64,000 nucleotides of DNA from Nitrospirota bacterium (GCA_021838765.1 JAKCCY010000002.1:36772-100771); one strand, 5' to 3'; positions 10,201-18,339 are shown, counted from the stretch's first letter. The notes: generated from the sequence alone by a model not told the origin. A program made the numbers and translations.

Positions 10201-10456
10201 TGGATTCCGACTCTATACGGCTGATCCCATTGACGGTGGTCGAATAGGCCCTCTCAGATATGAGGACCATCCTTTCTTCCATGTCTGTGGGGGAGAGCCC
10301 TGGATAATTCCAGACGACCTTGACCACGGGGATGTCGATGGCAGGAAAGATATCGAGAATCATTTTCTGAGCGGCGAGGACACCCATGATGGTGATCAGG
10401 GCGCACAGGACAAATATGGTATAGGGACGCTTCAGCGCCAGCCGGACTAAAAACAA
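7229..10456 (-). CDS. RND-family efflux permease (HAE1/AcrB-like)
   Basis: A 1075-residue inner-membrane RND transporter that drives drug or solute export with the proton gradient. It starts with the typical ALKRPYTIFVLCALITIMG helix. The TM4 proton-relay motif LAIGMLVDDATVAIENIER carries the double aspartate seen in AcrB, and the TM10-12 block has GVATANSILLVTFANDERG. The initiator is TTG at 10456, supported by caggaga about 9 bases upstream. Notably there is no membrane-fusion protein or TolC-like gene beside it. The only partner is the DUF3105 gene 51 bases upstream, so the pump may use an adaptor encoded elsewhere. Substrate unknown. Confidence 0.92.
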   Translation of the reverse strand: MFLVRLALKRPYTIFVLCALITIMGVLAAQKMILDIFPAIDIPVVKVVWNYPGLSPTDMEERMVLISERAYSTTVNGISRIESESISGTGLIKIYFHQGESIAAAIAQISAVSETLLRIFPPGTMPPNIISYNAANVPIVQLEIQGKRYSEQQLYDYGLNFIRVYLFTIPGLSTPAPFGGKMRQVMVDINPQKLLGYGLSPNDIVNTLTRSNIIVPAGTARIGTKELNIEINGSPSKLAGLGNLPVKAMGSTVVRLKDVALVHDGFAPQENVVRVNGMRSTYLTVFKHVGASTLTVVSDVKRLIPHIESLLPPGIHLKPFFDQSVFVKQALVDVIMEGVIGTLLVSLMIYLFLGDLRSTVIILLSIPLSILTALFFLKISGESLNLMTLGGLALAIGMLVDDATVAIENIERNLALTEDPLLAVYDGANQVALPAFVGTLSILIVFFPVILLQGVSRFLFTPLALAVVFSMLASYFLSRTLVVTLSKIIHQKHSGQKNLTDPSGPSASGKTEPKRSGISKLFLHFFEKLKVRYQFMLGKVLLKPGMVIATCLVLAAGGVLLLTRVGFDFFPNVDAGLLALHMRAPDGTRIEVSEQYAAQVEKALHNIIPPSELKSVDVNIGLPVFYNLAFYETDSIGPMDADFLISLKKHHHSVFSYQKEIRSKLAKEFPDLSFWFKPADIISQVLDFGLSAPIDIQVEGRNLESSYQLAKKIRKIVRQIPGAADVSIPQVMHYPTIFIHTHRGNALEVGLTQNDVASNLLVSLASSALVAPNYWVNPLNGINYIVAVQTPIPEIDSVSDLKSIPIRGTTPLSNPVLNTQYLSNLADVKEGVSPGSISHYTVQRVVDVLVNTQGRDLGSLTIAIKHQIQKLALPPGTTIRYRGQSEAMLESFTHFGLGLILALLLVYLLLVLNFQSFLDPFIILVSIPMGLLGVAIALFLTHTTLNVESAMGAIMVIGVATANSILLVTFANDERGRGLSAGDSAQSAGATRLRPILMTATAMILGMLPMAFGSGSGGEQNAPLGRAVIGGLLIATISTLFLVPAVYKLLRHEIPNRFRYDEEFNRSIKTSAKED

Positions 10457-10507
10457 ATGATCAGTTCTCCTGTGATGTTACGTAAGGATAAATGGGGTGA
10501 TTGATCT

Positions 10508-11140
10508 TTATTGGCGGCTGTTCTGACCATTGGCAAGCCATTTTGCGATAAACTTTTTGATTTTGTTTTCGTCAACCTTATTGAGTGAAAGAAGTCTTGT
10601 CCAGGCGGTGACAGTAATACGCGATGGCAGTGTTGGATTCTTGGCCACAACAACGCCTTTTCCTTCCTCCAGACCGATAGATGGTGCATAAGTGTCGAAG
10701 GAGCGGGCAAGCGATTCAAGTTTTGTGACGGTATCCGGACAGTTGCAATTATACTGGATCAAGATGTTCCCGTGTTCCAGCAGATGTACCTGTATGTAGT
10801 CCGGCATCGGGGAATCCGGGAAGTAGGAGGCAATAAACTCCTCACGATGTGGCCCTGATGTCGGTGGCGAACTATTGTAATGAAATCCTCTAAGCTGCGA
10901 CATTTCCCAGTGGTCATGACCCTGGGATGGGTAAAAGACTCCGAGATCCGGATCTGTTGTGCTAGCAGCAGGGGATGGTTGGGAGGATGCAGCGGGAGCT
11001 GGCTGTGAGGGGATCGATTCACTCATCTGGGTGGCTTTTTTATGTTGCACGATATAGACGAGAAAAGTTCCGACAATCAAGAGAACTAAGATTAATGGCC
11101 AACGAGTTGAAAATGAGGTTGATTTTTGACTGCTAGGCAT
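10508..11140 (-). CDS. DUF3105 membrane-anchored protein
   Basis: A 210-residue protein with one N-terminal transmembrane segment (WPLILVLLIVGTFLVYIV) after a short basic cytosolic stretch, then a Pro/Ala/Ser-rich linker and a periplasmic domain. The HYNSSPPTSGPH and VHLLEHGNILIQYNC motifs identify DUF3105, whose biochemical role is not established. The conserved histidines and the CNC cysteines could bind metal, which is inference. The start MPSSQKST at 11140 has aggagag 8 bases upstream, better than an upstream in-frame start at 11245. It precedes the RND permease by 51 bases and probably shares its promoter at 11287-11315. Confidence 0.8.
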   Translation of the reverse strand: MPSSQKSTSFSTRWPLILVLLIVGTFLVYIVQHKKATQMSESIPSQPAPAASSQPSPAASTTDPDLGVFYPSQGHDHWEMSQLRGFHYNSSPPTSGPHREEFIASYFPDSPMPDYIQVHLLEHGNILIQYNCNCPDTVTKLESLARSFDTYAPSIGLEEGKGVVVAKNPTLPSRITVTAWTRLLSLNKVDENKIKKFIAKWLANGQNSRQ

Positions 11141-11286
11141 GGAAAGGGCTCTCCTGATTGTGGTCCCATGAGGAATTCGGAACTGGTACAAGTTATTTTT
11201 GATGGTGAATGGCGACAAACTCTTCGATGTCAGTTGAGAATCCAAGACTATCTGGGGAGATTCTCCCTATGAGGCTAATGTTCTCC

Positions 11287-11315
11287 ATTATCGCTTTTAG
11301 GAACACGCTGTTCAA
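11287..11315 (-). promoter_or_regulatory. Candidate sigma-70 promoter for DUF3105-RND operon
   Basis: On the minus strand TTGAAC (11315-11310) is followed after 17 bases by GATAAT (11292-11287). This gives a leader of about 140 bases before the DUF3105 start. Nothing else in 11141-11378 looks promoter-like. Confidence 0.5.
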
Positions 11316-11378
11316 TAGACTTCTTGTATTGGAGTGGATGGCCTGGTTATGAGGAAGATGCGAGAGAGTCCCGCAGCA

Positions 11379-12002
11379 CTAATGGTGGTTCAGAAAATCC
11401 TTCATTGTTTTAATGGGATCGGGAGATTTTGTCAGGGCCCCGGACACCGCAATCGTTTGTGCTCCGGCCCGGAAGATGTCTCCAGCCATGTCAGGGGTGA
11501 TGCCTCCAATCGCCACGAGTGGAAGTGCCGTTATTTTTTTAGTTTCAATGATGCCCTGAATTCCTCTGGGGGGATGCTCTAGATCTTTTGTTTTAGTGGG
11601 GTTGATGGGGCCAACTCCAAGATAGGATGGAGAAAGGATGACCGACCTTTTGACCTCATACGGATTATGCGTTGAGAAGCCAATGTGAAGATTTTTGAGC
11701 TCCAGGGGGATTAATTCCGAGGTCATTGAAGGAATGTCCTCTTGCCCCAAGTGAACGCCATCAGCTTCGATCAGATAGGCGATATCGGGTCTGTCATTGA
11801 TCGTCAGAAGGGCTTTGTAGCTTGAGGTGAGCTCGCGTATTTCGAGAGCCCAGGAAAACAAAGCTTTTTCCGTCAGGGCCTTTTCCCTGAACTGGAACCA
11901 GGAAAGTCCTTCGGAAAGGAGGCTTTCAAGGTGTGAAAAAAAAGATGTCTTATCAGGAAAATCCTGACTGCCGGCAATATAAAGAAGTTTTGGAAATGTC
12001 AC
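11379..12002 (-). CDS. thiE: Thiamine-phosphate synthase
   Basis: A 207-residue TIM-barrel enzyme that joins HMP-pyrophosphate and thiazole phosphate to give thiamine phosphate. Visible landmarks are WFQFREKAL, LTINDRPDIAYLIEADGVHLGQED with the metal-binding and substrate residues, GVGPINPTKTKD, and VAIGGITPDMAGDIF plus AVSGAL for phosphate binding. The start codon is GTG, only 4 bases after the accC stop, so it is co-translated with the fatty-acid genes upstream. No TPP riboswitch was seen ahead of it, consistent with transcription from an upstream promoter. No other thiamine genes are in the window. Confidence 0.93.
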   Translation of the reverse strand: MTFPKLLYIAGSQDFPDKTSFFSHLESLLSEGLSWFQFREKALTEKALFSWALEIRELTSSYKALLTINDRPDIAYLIEADGVHLGQEDIPSMTSELIPLELKNLHIGFSTHNPYEVKRSVILSPSYLGVGPINPTKTKDLEHPPRGIQGIIETKKITALPLVAIGGITPDMAGDIFRAGAQTIAVSGALTKSPDPIKTMKDFLNHH

Positions 12003-12006
12003 GAGT

Positions 12007-13404
12007 TTATTCCTGGACCGGTGATTGAATCGTTTCTAAAAGAAGTCTTTTTTCCCTTTTTGCCATGACCTTCTCGATGAATCCTGTGTCATATTTTCCT
12101 TTGATGAAGTCTGGGTCATCCAGAATGGTCAGGTGGAGCGGAATGGTTGTTTTTATGCCTTCAACAAGATATTCGGATAGAGCTCTTTTCATTCTCGCAA
12201 TAGCCTCATCCCTGTTTCTTCCTGTGACAATGACCTTTGAAAGGAGACTGTCGTAGTGAGGGGAGATGACTGACCCTGTTGTCACCCATGAGTCAATCCT
12301 CACACCAGGCCCGCCGGGCTGGATCATCCGGGTGATTGTTCCGGGTGAAGGTGTGAATGTCCAGGGATCCTCCGCATTGATCCGGCACTCAATGGTATGG
12401 CCAATGCTTTTAGGAACGTCCTCGATCGATCTGCCCGCGGCAATTAGGATTTGAGCCTTGACGAGGTCGTAATTGAAGGCTTGTTCCGTAATAGGGTGTT
12501 CAACTTGAATGCGGGTGTTCATTTCTATGAAATAAAAATTTCGTTTGTCATCAACAAGAAATTCTATTGTTCCGGCATTTACATAACCGCATGCTTTTGC
12601 TGCCCTTATTGCAATCTCGGACATTTTCGACCGGACAGAAGGGGTGAGCAGGGGAGATGGTGTTTCCTCAAGCAGTTTCTGGTGGCGACGTTGGACAGAG
12701 CAATCTCTCTCACCCATGGCGATAACATTCCCGTCATGATCCGATAAAATTTGGATCTCGACATGGTGAGGACCAATAAAATATTTTTCAATATAGACAT
12801 CTCTGGAGCCAAATGCCTGGTAGGCTTCGGTTTGGGCGGATTGAAACGCATTTGAAAAGCCATCTTTTGCATGAACAATTCTCATTCCTCGGCCACCACC
12901 ACCAGCAGATGCTTTGATGATAAGAGGAAAGCCTATTTCATCCGCTATTTCCATCCCTTCGTCCTCGGATGCTACGGCACCTATTGATCCCGGTACAACA
13001 GGGACACCTGTTTCCCTCATCAGAGCCTTGGCCCGGGCCTTATCTCCCATAAGGGAAATGCTTTCCGGGGATGGTCCAATAAAAACCACTCCGGCAGAGT
13101 GGCAAATTTCAGCAAAATGGGCATTCTCGGAGAGGAAACCATAGCCCGGGTGAATCGCTTCGGATTGGGTGACTTCGGCGGCACTGATAATATTGGGAAT
13201 ATTTCTGTAGCTGGAATTTGTTTCAGGGGGGCCGACACAGACAGCTTCGTCTGCCATTTGAACGTGCAGGGCATTTCGGTCGGAGGTGGAAAAAATAGCG
13301 ACAGTCCGAATCCCAAGTTCCTTGCAGGCCCTAATGATGCGTACGGCGATTTCTCCCCTGTTTGCGATCAGAATCTTCTGGAATGGAGGTGTTTGAATCG
13401 TCAT
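12007..13404 (-). CDS. accC: Acetyl-CoA carboxylase, biotin carboxylase subunit
   Basis: A 465-residue ATP-grasp enzyme that carboxylates biotin on AccB in the first committed step of fatty-acid synthesis. It begins KILIANRGEIAVRIIRACKE, has the glycine-rich ATP loop KASAGGGGRGMRIV, the catalytic block FIEMNTRIQVEHPITE and INAEDP. Length is slightly above the 449 of E. coli AccC. Its ATG overlaps the accB stop by 4 bases (ATGA), the usual accB-accC coupling. The carboxyltransferase genes accA/accD are not here. Confidence 0.96.
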   Translation of the reverse strand: MTIQTPPFQKILIANRGEIAVRIIRACKELGIRTVAIFSTSDRNALHVQMADEAVCVGPPETNSSYRNIPNIISAAEVTQSEAIHPGYGFLSENAHFAEICHSAGVVFIGPSPESISLMGDKARAKALMRETGVPVVPGSIGAVASEDEGMEIADEIGFPLIIKASAGGGGRGMRIVHAKDGFSNAFQSAQTEAYQAFGSRDVYIEKYFIGPHHVEIQILSDHDGNVIAMGERDCSVQRRHQKLLEETPSPLLTPSVRSKMSEIAIRAAKACGYVNAGTIEFLVDDKRNFYFIEMNTRIQVEHPITEQAFNYDLVKAQILIAAGRSIEDVPKSIGHTIECRINAEDPWTFTPSPGTITRMIQPGGPGVRIDSWVTTGSVISPHYDSLLSKVIVTGRNRDEAIARMKRALSEYLVEGIKTTIPLHLTILDDPDFIKGKYDTGFIEKVMAKREKRLLLETIQSPVQE

Positions 13405-13868
13405 CCGTTCTCCGGCGTGATTGCAATTTCGATGAGCGGAGTCCCAAACTCAACGGCTCGTCCATCTTCCACCAGAATTGTCTTTACTATGCCGTCAAAC
13501 TCGGATTCAATCTCATTCATCAATTTCATGGCTTCTATGATGCAGAGGACCTGTCCTTTGCGAACAACCGATCCAATTTCAACATATGGACCTGCTTCCG
13601 GTGAAGGAGAGCGGTAAAATGTGCCAACGATGGGAGAGGTAATATTCCGGGAAGATTCTTTATCTGCGGGGGGATTGGCAGGGTGCTTTAATCCTTCTGA
13701 GGAAGGGTATTCAGAGATTGGCTCCCTTGAGATCAACTTCATGCCGGTTGAGGTCGGGTAGGCGGGCTTTTCTATGCGAATGCGAAGCCCTTCCCTCTCC
13801 AACTCAAAAACGGTAATGTTCGTCCCCTGCAAAAGAGCCAAAATTTCAGATATTTCAGGATTTGTCAT
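13401..13868 (-). CDS. accB: Biotin carboxyl carrier protein of acetyl-CoA carboxylase
   Basis: A 155-residue carrier of the biotin used by AccC. The first 45 residues are the usual N-terminal part, followed by a Pro/Ser-rich linker, and the last 80 form the biotinyl domain beginning ITSPIVGTFYRSPSPEAGPY. The biotinylated lysine is in EAMKLMNEIESEFDG. It lies 51 bases downstream of efp, an arrangement known in several phyla, and overlaps accC by 4 bases. The biotin locus at 27-30 kb would supply its cofactor. Confidence 0.96.
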   Translation of the reverse strand: MTNPEISEILALLQGTNITVFELEREGLRIRIEKPAYPTSTGMKLISREPISEYPSSEGLKHPANPPADKESSRNITSPIVGTFYRSPSPEAGPYVEIGSVVRKGQVLCIIEAMKLMNEIESEFDGIVKTILVEDGRAVEFGTPLIEIAITPENG

Positions 13869-13919
13869 TGGCTTCCCTTTTGATGCGCGGGAGTGATGTC
13901 CGTTTTATCATGATAGGTC

Positions 13920-14495
13920 TTATGAAGCTGTTTTGACGCGTTCAATATAATCTCCGGTTCTGGTGTCGACCTTGACCACATCACCTTCCTGAAGGTGAAA
14001 AGGAACCTTGACAACCGCTCCGCTTTCCAGCTTTGCCGGTTTTGAGCCTCCTGATGCCGTATCTCCTTTTCGTCCTGGATCTGTTTCAGCAATGGTAAGC
14101 TCGACAAAGAGGGGCAGATCAACGGTAATGGCTTTACCCCTATAGAATAGAATGGTTGCAATCATCTGTTCTTTTAAAAACAGGATCCTGTCTCCAAGCT
14201 CTGCTTTGGAAAGGGAGATCTGTTCGTAGTTTTCCGTGTCCATAAAAATATAGTCGTTATCTTGTGCATATAGAAATTGCATGTTTTTTTCTTCAATATC
14301 CGGTTCATCAAACTTTTCACCAGTACGGAATGTTCTTTCAATGACGGCTCCGGATTTGAGGCTTTTCAGTTTTGTCCGGACAAAAGAACCTCCCTTGCCG
14401 GGCTTTACATGCTGAAACTCGACGATGATATATGGTTCATTATCAAGCTCAAGTCGAGAACCATTTCGAAATTCGTTCGTTACGATGACTCCCAT
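13920..14495 (-). CDS. efp: Elongation factor P
   Basis: A 191-residue three-domain translation factor that rescues ribosomes stalled on proline runs. Domain I carries VKPGKGGSFVRTKLKSL with Lys34 at the tip, the site that EpmA/EpmB lysylate in some bacteria; no modification gene is in the window. The C-terminal OB region has the family ending KVDTRTGDYIERVK. The ATG is preceded by caggag at 7 bases. It sits between aroQ and accB with about 50-base gaps on each side. Confidence 0.96.
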   Translation of the reverse strand: MGVIVTNEFRNGSRLELDNEPYIIVEFQHVKPGKGGSFVRTKLKSLKSGAVIERTFRTGEKFDEPDIEEKNMQFLYAQDNDYIFMDTENYEQISLSKAELGDRILFLKEQMIATILFYRGKAITVDLPLFVELTIAETDPGRKGDTASGGSKPAKLESGAVVKVPFHLQEGDVVKVDTRTGDYIERVKTAS

Positions 14496-14551
14496 TGATT
14501 GGACTCCTGGATCAAAGATCTGATAAGGGTTGATTGCCCCCCTCCCTATTT

Positions 14552-15001
14552 TCAGGGAGGAGGAGTTGGTAAAAGCTTTAAAAAAGCCAAGTATGCAAGC
14601 TGATATCCGAAAATACCGAATCCGGAGATGGATCCTACAGCAATATCCGACAAATAGTTTTTTTGTCGAAAATGTTCCCGCTTGGCGACGTTGGAGACAT
14701 GAACCTCCAGAACCGGAAGCCCCGAAGAGAGAAACGCGTCCCGGATGGCTATGCTTGTATGTGTGAATCCGCCCAGGTTGGCAATGATTCCTCTGGCAAC
14801 ATTTTTAGATTGTTGAATCTTGTCAATAATGGCTCCCTCATGGTTGGACTGGAAAAATGTCACGCCCAGCCCATGCTCCTTGGAAAGAGCCTGCAGGATT
14901 TTTTCCATTTCAGCCAAGGTCTCATTTCCGTAGATGGATGGTTCCCTTGTTCCAAGCATGTTCAGATTGGGTCCATTCAGGACAAGAATGGAGTGGGTCA
15001 T
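14552..15001 (-). CDS. aroQ: 3-dehydroquinate dehydratase, type II
   Basis: A 149-residue type II dehydroquinase, the third step of the shikimate pathway. The N-terminal LVLNGPNLNMLGTREP with its catalytic arginine, FFQSNHEGAIIDKI, IIANLGGFTHTSIAIRDA and LEVHVSNVAKREHFR are all present. The protein is of normal length. Its start overlaps the stop of the upstream TPR gene by 4 bases (ATGA), so the two are translationally coupled. The aroQ-efp-accB-accC order is found in other bacteria. Confidence 0.96.
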   Translation of the reverse strand: MTHSILVLNGPNLNMLGTREPSIYGNETLAEMEKILQALSKEHGLGVTFFQSNHEGAIIDKIQQSKNVARGIIANLGGFTHTSIAIRDAFLSSGLPVLEVHVSNVAKREHFRQKNYLSDIAVGSISGFGIFGYQLAYLAFLKLLPTPPP

Positions 15002-16428
15002 CTGGTTTGATGAAGCCCATTATGGGATCCAATTTCCTGTCCGATGATGTATCGGCATCGGCCGACATTGGCATTGGGATGTAGCCAGATAAACAGAGCA
15101 CCATTGTCGCCTTGATCATGAAAATAAAGAATCCCTTCATTCATCCAGATGAAACCATCCTGAACCTCTCCTTTCCCAAGGGCAGAGCCAAGCTCGGTTA
15201 TCTGGCGCAAAAACTCAACACCCTCTCCGGCAAAGATCTGGTTCACTTCATCTGATCCGTCCCTGTCATTGCCTGTTATGGCAAGGCCATCGGAACTCGC
15301 CCATATGACATCAAGAACATCCCGGTGAAGTCTCTGGCGAATCCGGTTGACAAGATCTTCAGGGTCTTCCGTTATGGGTCTATCGCTCTGACTGTATTGT
15401 TTCGGGGGCTGAGGCTTATCGATATGGAGGGTGGTGGTTTTCTGAGAAGATTGTGGGGATTTTTCAGTTTTCTGAAATAGAGGTTCCTGTTCCTCTAACG
15501 GACGATCAGATATGTCTGCTGCAATATTTTCAGTGGGAGCCGGTTCAGGAAAACTTTCAAGCTCGACAACTGGCTCCTCACCTTGAACATCCTCTTCTAT
15601 CAGGTGTTGCTCTTCAGCCGCTTCAGTGATGAGTGCGGAGAGAGGAAAGTGGGCTTTTGCCAGAGCCAGCTTTTGAGAGACTTGAAAATTGCCGGGGTTT
15701 GCTTTCAAGACTTCAGAATAGATATGTTCTGCCTGAGGATATCTCTTTTGTTCCATAAAGAGGTCACCCATGGTTTCTGTTTTTGGCAGAAGCTCCAGCA
15801 TGTCCATATCATCGTTGTCAGGGGTTTGGTTTTGGATTTGTTCTTCCGGTTCCTTTGGGAGAGGAATCTCCAATGGATCTGTCGTTACGGATTCCATTGG
15901 AGATTCCGGCTCAGGGACTTCATCCCGTTTCGACTCAATATTCTCGGAGAAATAGTCCCTGTTCTGATCATTGTTTAAGGGAGATTCATCCATTTCTTTG
16001 AGGGGTTCTTTGACGATAGGGGCGGTGACAGGAGTTTTGATTTTTTCCGAAAGCTCTAAAATTTCTGGATCATCAGGTGAAAGTGATGTTGCAACGGTGA
16101 TGGCTTCTTTCGCTTTTTCCATGTCATTATTTTTGTAATAGAGCTGAGCCAGGCTTTTTTGGGCGATAAGATTATCAGGGATAGTTCTTGATACAAACTC
16201 AAAATTGGATATGGCCTCAGGGATCAGTCCTTTTTCCATCTGGACCTGGCCAAGGGTGATTCGGGCTGCCAGATAGTAGGGATAGTATTCAACTCCTTTT
16301 GAAAGGAGTGCTTGGGCCTGATCCGTTTTGCCAAGCTCAATATAGGCCTCCGCCAGTTGAAGGAATGACCTGCTTTTTGGATTAGCCTCAATGCGCTCCT
16401 CAAGTGCGGAAATTTCTTCAGGTGTCAT
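14998..16428 (-). CDS. TPR protein with roadblock/LC7-like C-terminal domain
   Basis: A 476-residue cytoplasmic-looking protein with no signal peptide. Residues 1-130 hold TPR units (RSFLQLAEAYIELGKTDQAQ and following), then an acidic, low-complexity stretch, another TPR pair around residues 215-265, a second acidic linker, and from about 365 a globular domain, VLDVIWASSDGLAITGNDRDG onward, that resembles roadblock/LC7 folds. Such folds often regulate small GTPases or polarity. It overlaps aroQ, so it is the first gene of the efp/acc/thiE group. The function is unknown and the roadblock assignment is by pattern only. Confidence 0.7.
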   Translation of the reverse strand: MTPEEISALEERIEANPKSRSFLQLAEAYIELGKTDQAQALLSKGVEYYPYYLAARITLGQVQMEKGLIPEAISNFEFVSRTIPDNLIAQKSLAQLYYKNNDMEKAKEAITVATSLSPDDPEILELSEKIKTPVTAPIVKEPLKEMDESPLNNDQNRDYFSENIESKRDEVPEPESPMESVTTDPLEIPLPKEPEEQIQNQTPDNDDMDMLELLPKTETMGDLFMEQKRYPQAEHIYSEVLKANPGNFQVSQKLALAKAHFPLSALITEAAEEQHLIEEDVQGEEPVVELESFPEPAPTENIAADISDRPLEEQEPLFQKTEKSPQSSQKTTTLHIDKPQPPKQYSQSDRPITEDPEDLVNRIRQRLHRDVLDVIWASSDGLAITGNDRDGSDEVNQIFAGEGVEFLRQITELGSALGKGEVQDGFIWMNEGILYFHDQGDNGALFIWLHPNANVGRCRYIIGQEIGSHNGLHQTR

Positions 16429-16520
16429 GTGCCTCTCATTTTATCTGCTGGTCTTCGCCGGTCTATGGCGGGGATTGTCCGGTGGACAAAAAACATGTCC
16501 AGATGGTTTGAACCCTATGT

Positions 16521-16563
16521 TGGGCATCCTACCAATCCATCATCTTTTTGGCAAGGATGCCCA
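16521..16563. other. Long perfect hairpin between coaBC and the TPR gene
   Basis: TGGGCATCCT (16521-16530) pairs exactly with AGGATGCCCA (16554-16563), and inside it CCAA pairs with TTGG. There is no T run on either side, so it is not a classical intrinsic terminator. It lies 85 bases past the coaBC stop and 92 bases ahead of the TPR start. It could be an RNA structure, an operator or a mRNA-end stabiliser. Confidence 0.4.
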
Positions 16564-16647
16564 TTTGATTCGGGAGCGCGTTTTCTCTTTTCTGGTCTGT
16601 ATATCTTCATTAGGGGAGAACGACTTTATTCAAGGCCGAGATTGATT

Positions 16648-17880
16648 CTAATGACTGAGTATCCTGTTTCTAAGCAGGATAATCCTGTCGATAAGCCAAT
16701 CTGCCAGATCTTTCTTGGAACCACTTTTTTCTTCAAATGAAGACCCATCATGGGTCAGTAAAAGAATGCTGTTATTTTCTGACCCAAAGCCTGACCCTGG
16801 TTCTGAAATATTATTAGATGCAAGAAGGTCAACCCCTTTTCTTCTGAGTTTATCCTGGAGCTCTTTTCTGACAAGTGATGTTTCAGCGGCAAATCCCATA
16901 ATCGTTTGTCCAGGATGACGAGATTTTGTCAATGCAGAGAGAATATCCGGATTTTCCTTCAGGTGGAGAGTCCATTCTGTTCCATCTTTTTTCTTTTTCT
17001 GTGCCAAGGTGGAATCAGTCGTATAGTCAGAGACTGCTGCTGCCATAATTAAAATATCTGCTGAAGGAAAATGTTTAAAAAGCATTTCCTGCATTTCTCT
17101 GGCTGTTTCTACATATTCGACGTTGGCACCTTGGGGTGGAGGCAGTGCAACAGGTCCGGAGATGAGATGAACTTTTGCTCCTCGACGAATGGACGCTTCT
17201 GCCAGTGCATATCCCATTTTTCCGGAGGAGCGGTTTCCGATAAATCGAACCGGATCGATCGGTTCATATGTGGGGCCTGCAGAAATGAGGACTGTTTTTC
17301 CGAGAAGATCTTTGGAATATGTCGATTCATTCGAAAGCATTTCTTGAATTGCAGAAAAAATGGATTCAACCGACGCCATTCGTCCGACACCCGATTTTCC
17401 GGATGCAAGCGATCCTGTGTCCGGAGGAACTTCCTTGATACCCCAGTTCCTCAGAGTGGAAAGATGCTCTTGAGTAGCGGGATGTTTGTACATCCGTTCT
17501 TCCATGGCGGGGGCAAAAAGAATTTTGGAGGATGAGGCAAGACAAAGTGTGCTGAGAAGATCATCTGCCAGTCCCAAGGCCATTTTAGCGATAAAGTCTG
17601 CTGATGCAGGAGCAATCAAAATCGCTGATGCTTCCTGACCCCATTCAACGTGAGAAACGCGTGGCCCCAAGCCATAAGCTGATGTCTCGACCTTATGGCC
17701 TGAAAAGACCTCGGCTGTTTCTTTCGGAAAAAAATGAAGCGCATTTCTCGTCGCTACAACCCTGACATCATAGTCTGCTGACTTCAGTACCCTGATCAGA
17801 TCAAGGGCACGATGCGCTGCTATGCTGGCTGTAACTCCCAGCAGAATGACTTTTCTTCCCTGTCCAGGGGCTTTACTCAA
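16648..17880 (-). CDS. coaBC: Bifunctional phosphopantothenoylcysteine decarboxylase/synthetase
   Basis: A 410-residue coenzyme A biosynthesis enzyme. The N-terminal half is the flavoprotein decarboxylase: GVTASIAAHRALDLIRVL, the catalytic His77 in VSHVEWG, and FAPAMEERMYKHP. The second half is the synthetase: ISAGPTYEPIDPVRFIGNRS and MAAAVSDY, followed by lysines. The segment GSLASGKSGVGRM has Ser160 where E. coli Dfp has the catalytic cysteine of ACGDIGPGRM. The codon reads TCC. The start is TTG, 3 bases after the rpoZ stop, with ggaag 8 bases upstream. Confidence 0.93.
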   Translation of the reverse strand: MSKAPGQGRKVILLGVTASIAAHRALDLIRVLKSADYDVRVVATRNALHFFPKETAEVFSGHKVETSAYGLGPRVSHVEWGQEASAILIAPASADFIAKMALGLADDLLSTLCLASSSKILFAPAMEERMYKHPATQEHLSTLRNWGIKEVPPDTGSLASGKSGVGRMASVESIFSAIQEMLSNESTYSKDLLGKTVLISAGPTYEPIDPVRFIGNRSSGKMGYALAEASIRRGAKVHLISGPVALPPPQGANVEYVETAREMQEMLFKHFPSADILIMAAAVSDYTTDSTLAQKKKKDGTEWTLHLKENPDILSALTKSRHPGQTIMGFAAETSLVRKELQDKLRRKGVDLLASNNISEPGSGFGSENNSILLLTHDGSSFEEKSGSKKDLADWLIDRIILLRNRILSH

Positions 17881-17883
17881 TGT

Positions 17884-18288
17884 TTAATCTTCCGAGCTGT
17901 CGCTATCCTCCAGTTCCTCAGGTTCCGTTTCCGAATGATCCGATGCCGGCTCTGTATAGGTCTGGAGATCTGCGTGAAGGACTTCAGATGGTTCTGTTGC
18001 ATAACCCCTTGAAAAGGAAAATCGCTCATCATGCTTCATTTTTTCGCGAAGTGCTTCCCTGCGTTTTTGTTCAATCTCTAAGGCTTTTTGCCCGTATATG
18101 ATTTCAACTTTTGAGGCCAGAATCTCCTCAATTGCATTGGTTGTTTCTTTTTGATAGTGATGGGCTGTTCGGGCTTTGGACCCCTCCATCAACTGGCGCG
18201 CCCTTTTTGCCGCTGCAATCACAAGCCTGTATCGGCTATCGATAATTCCCGGTGTGAAATCTATTGGTTTTGTGATCAGGTCGTTCAT
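17884..18288 (-). CDS. rpoZ: RNA polymerase omega subunit
   Basis: A 134-residue protein whose first 70 residues match omega, with IDSRYRLVIAAAKRARQLM and the later EIL segment. Omega helps assemble and stabilise the beta' subunit. The remaining C-terminal 60 residues include a basic helix and then a strongly acidic tail (TEPEELEDSDSSED), longer than the 91-residue E. coli omega. The start at 18288 has aaggag 9 bases upstream; an ATG at 18306 would add six residues. It lies between gmk and coaBC as in many bacteria. Confidence 0.9.
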   Translation of the reverse strand: MNDLITKPIDFTPGIIDSRYRLVIAAAKRARQLMEGSKARTAHHYQKETTNAIEEILASKVEIIYGQKALEIEQKRREALREKMKHDERFSFSRGYATEPSEVLHADLQTYTEPASDHSETEPEELEDSDSSED

Positions 18289-18339
18289 TCTCAAGGGCTC
18301 CTTCATGAAATTCTGAATTTTTAATGACTACAGGTTTTA

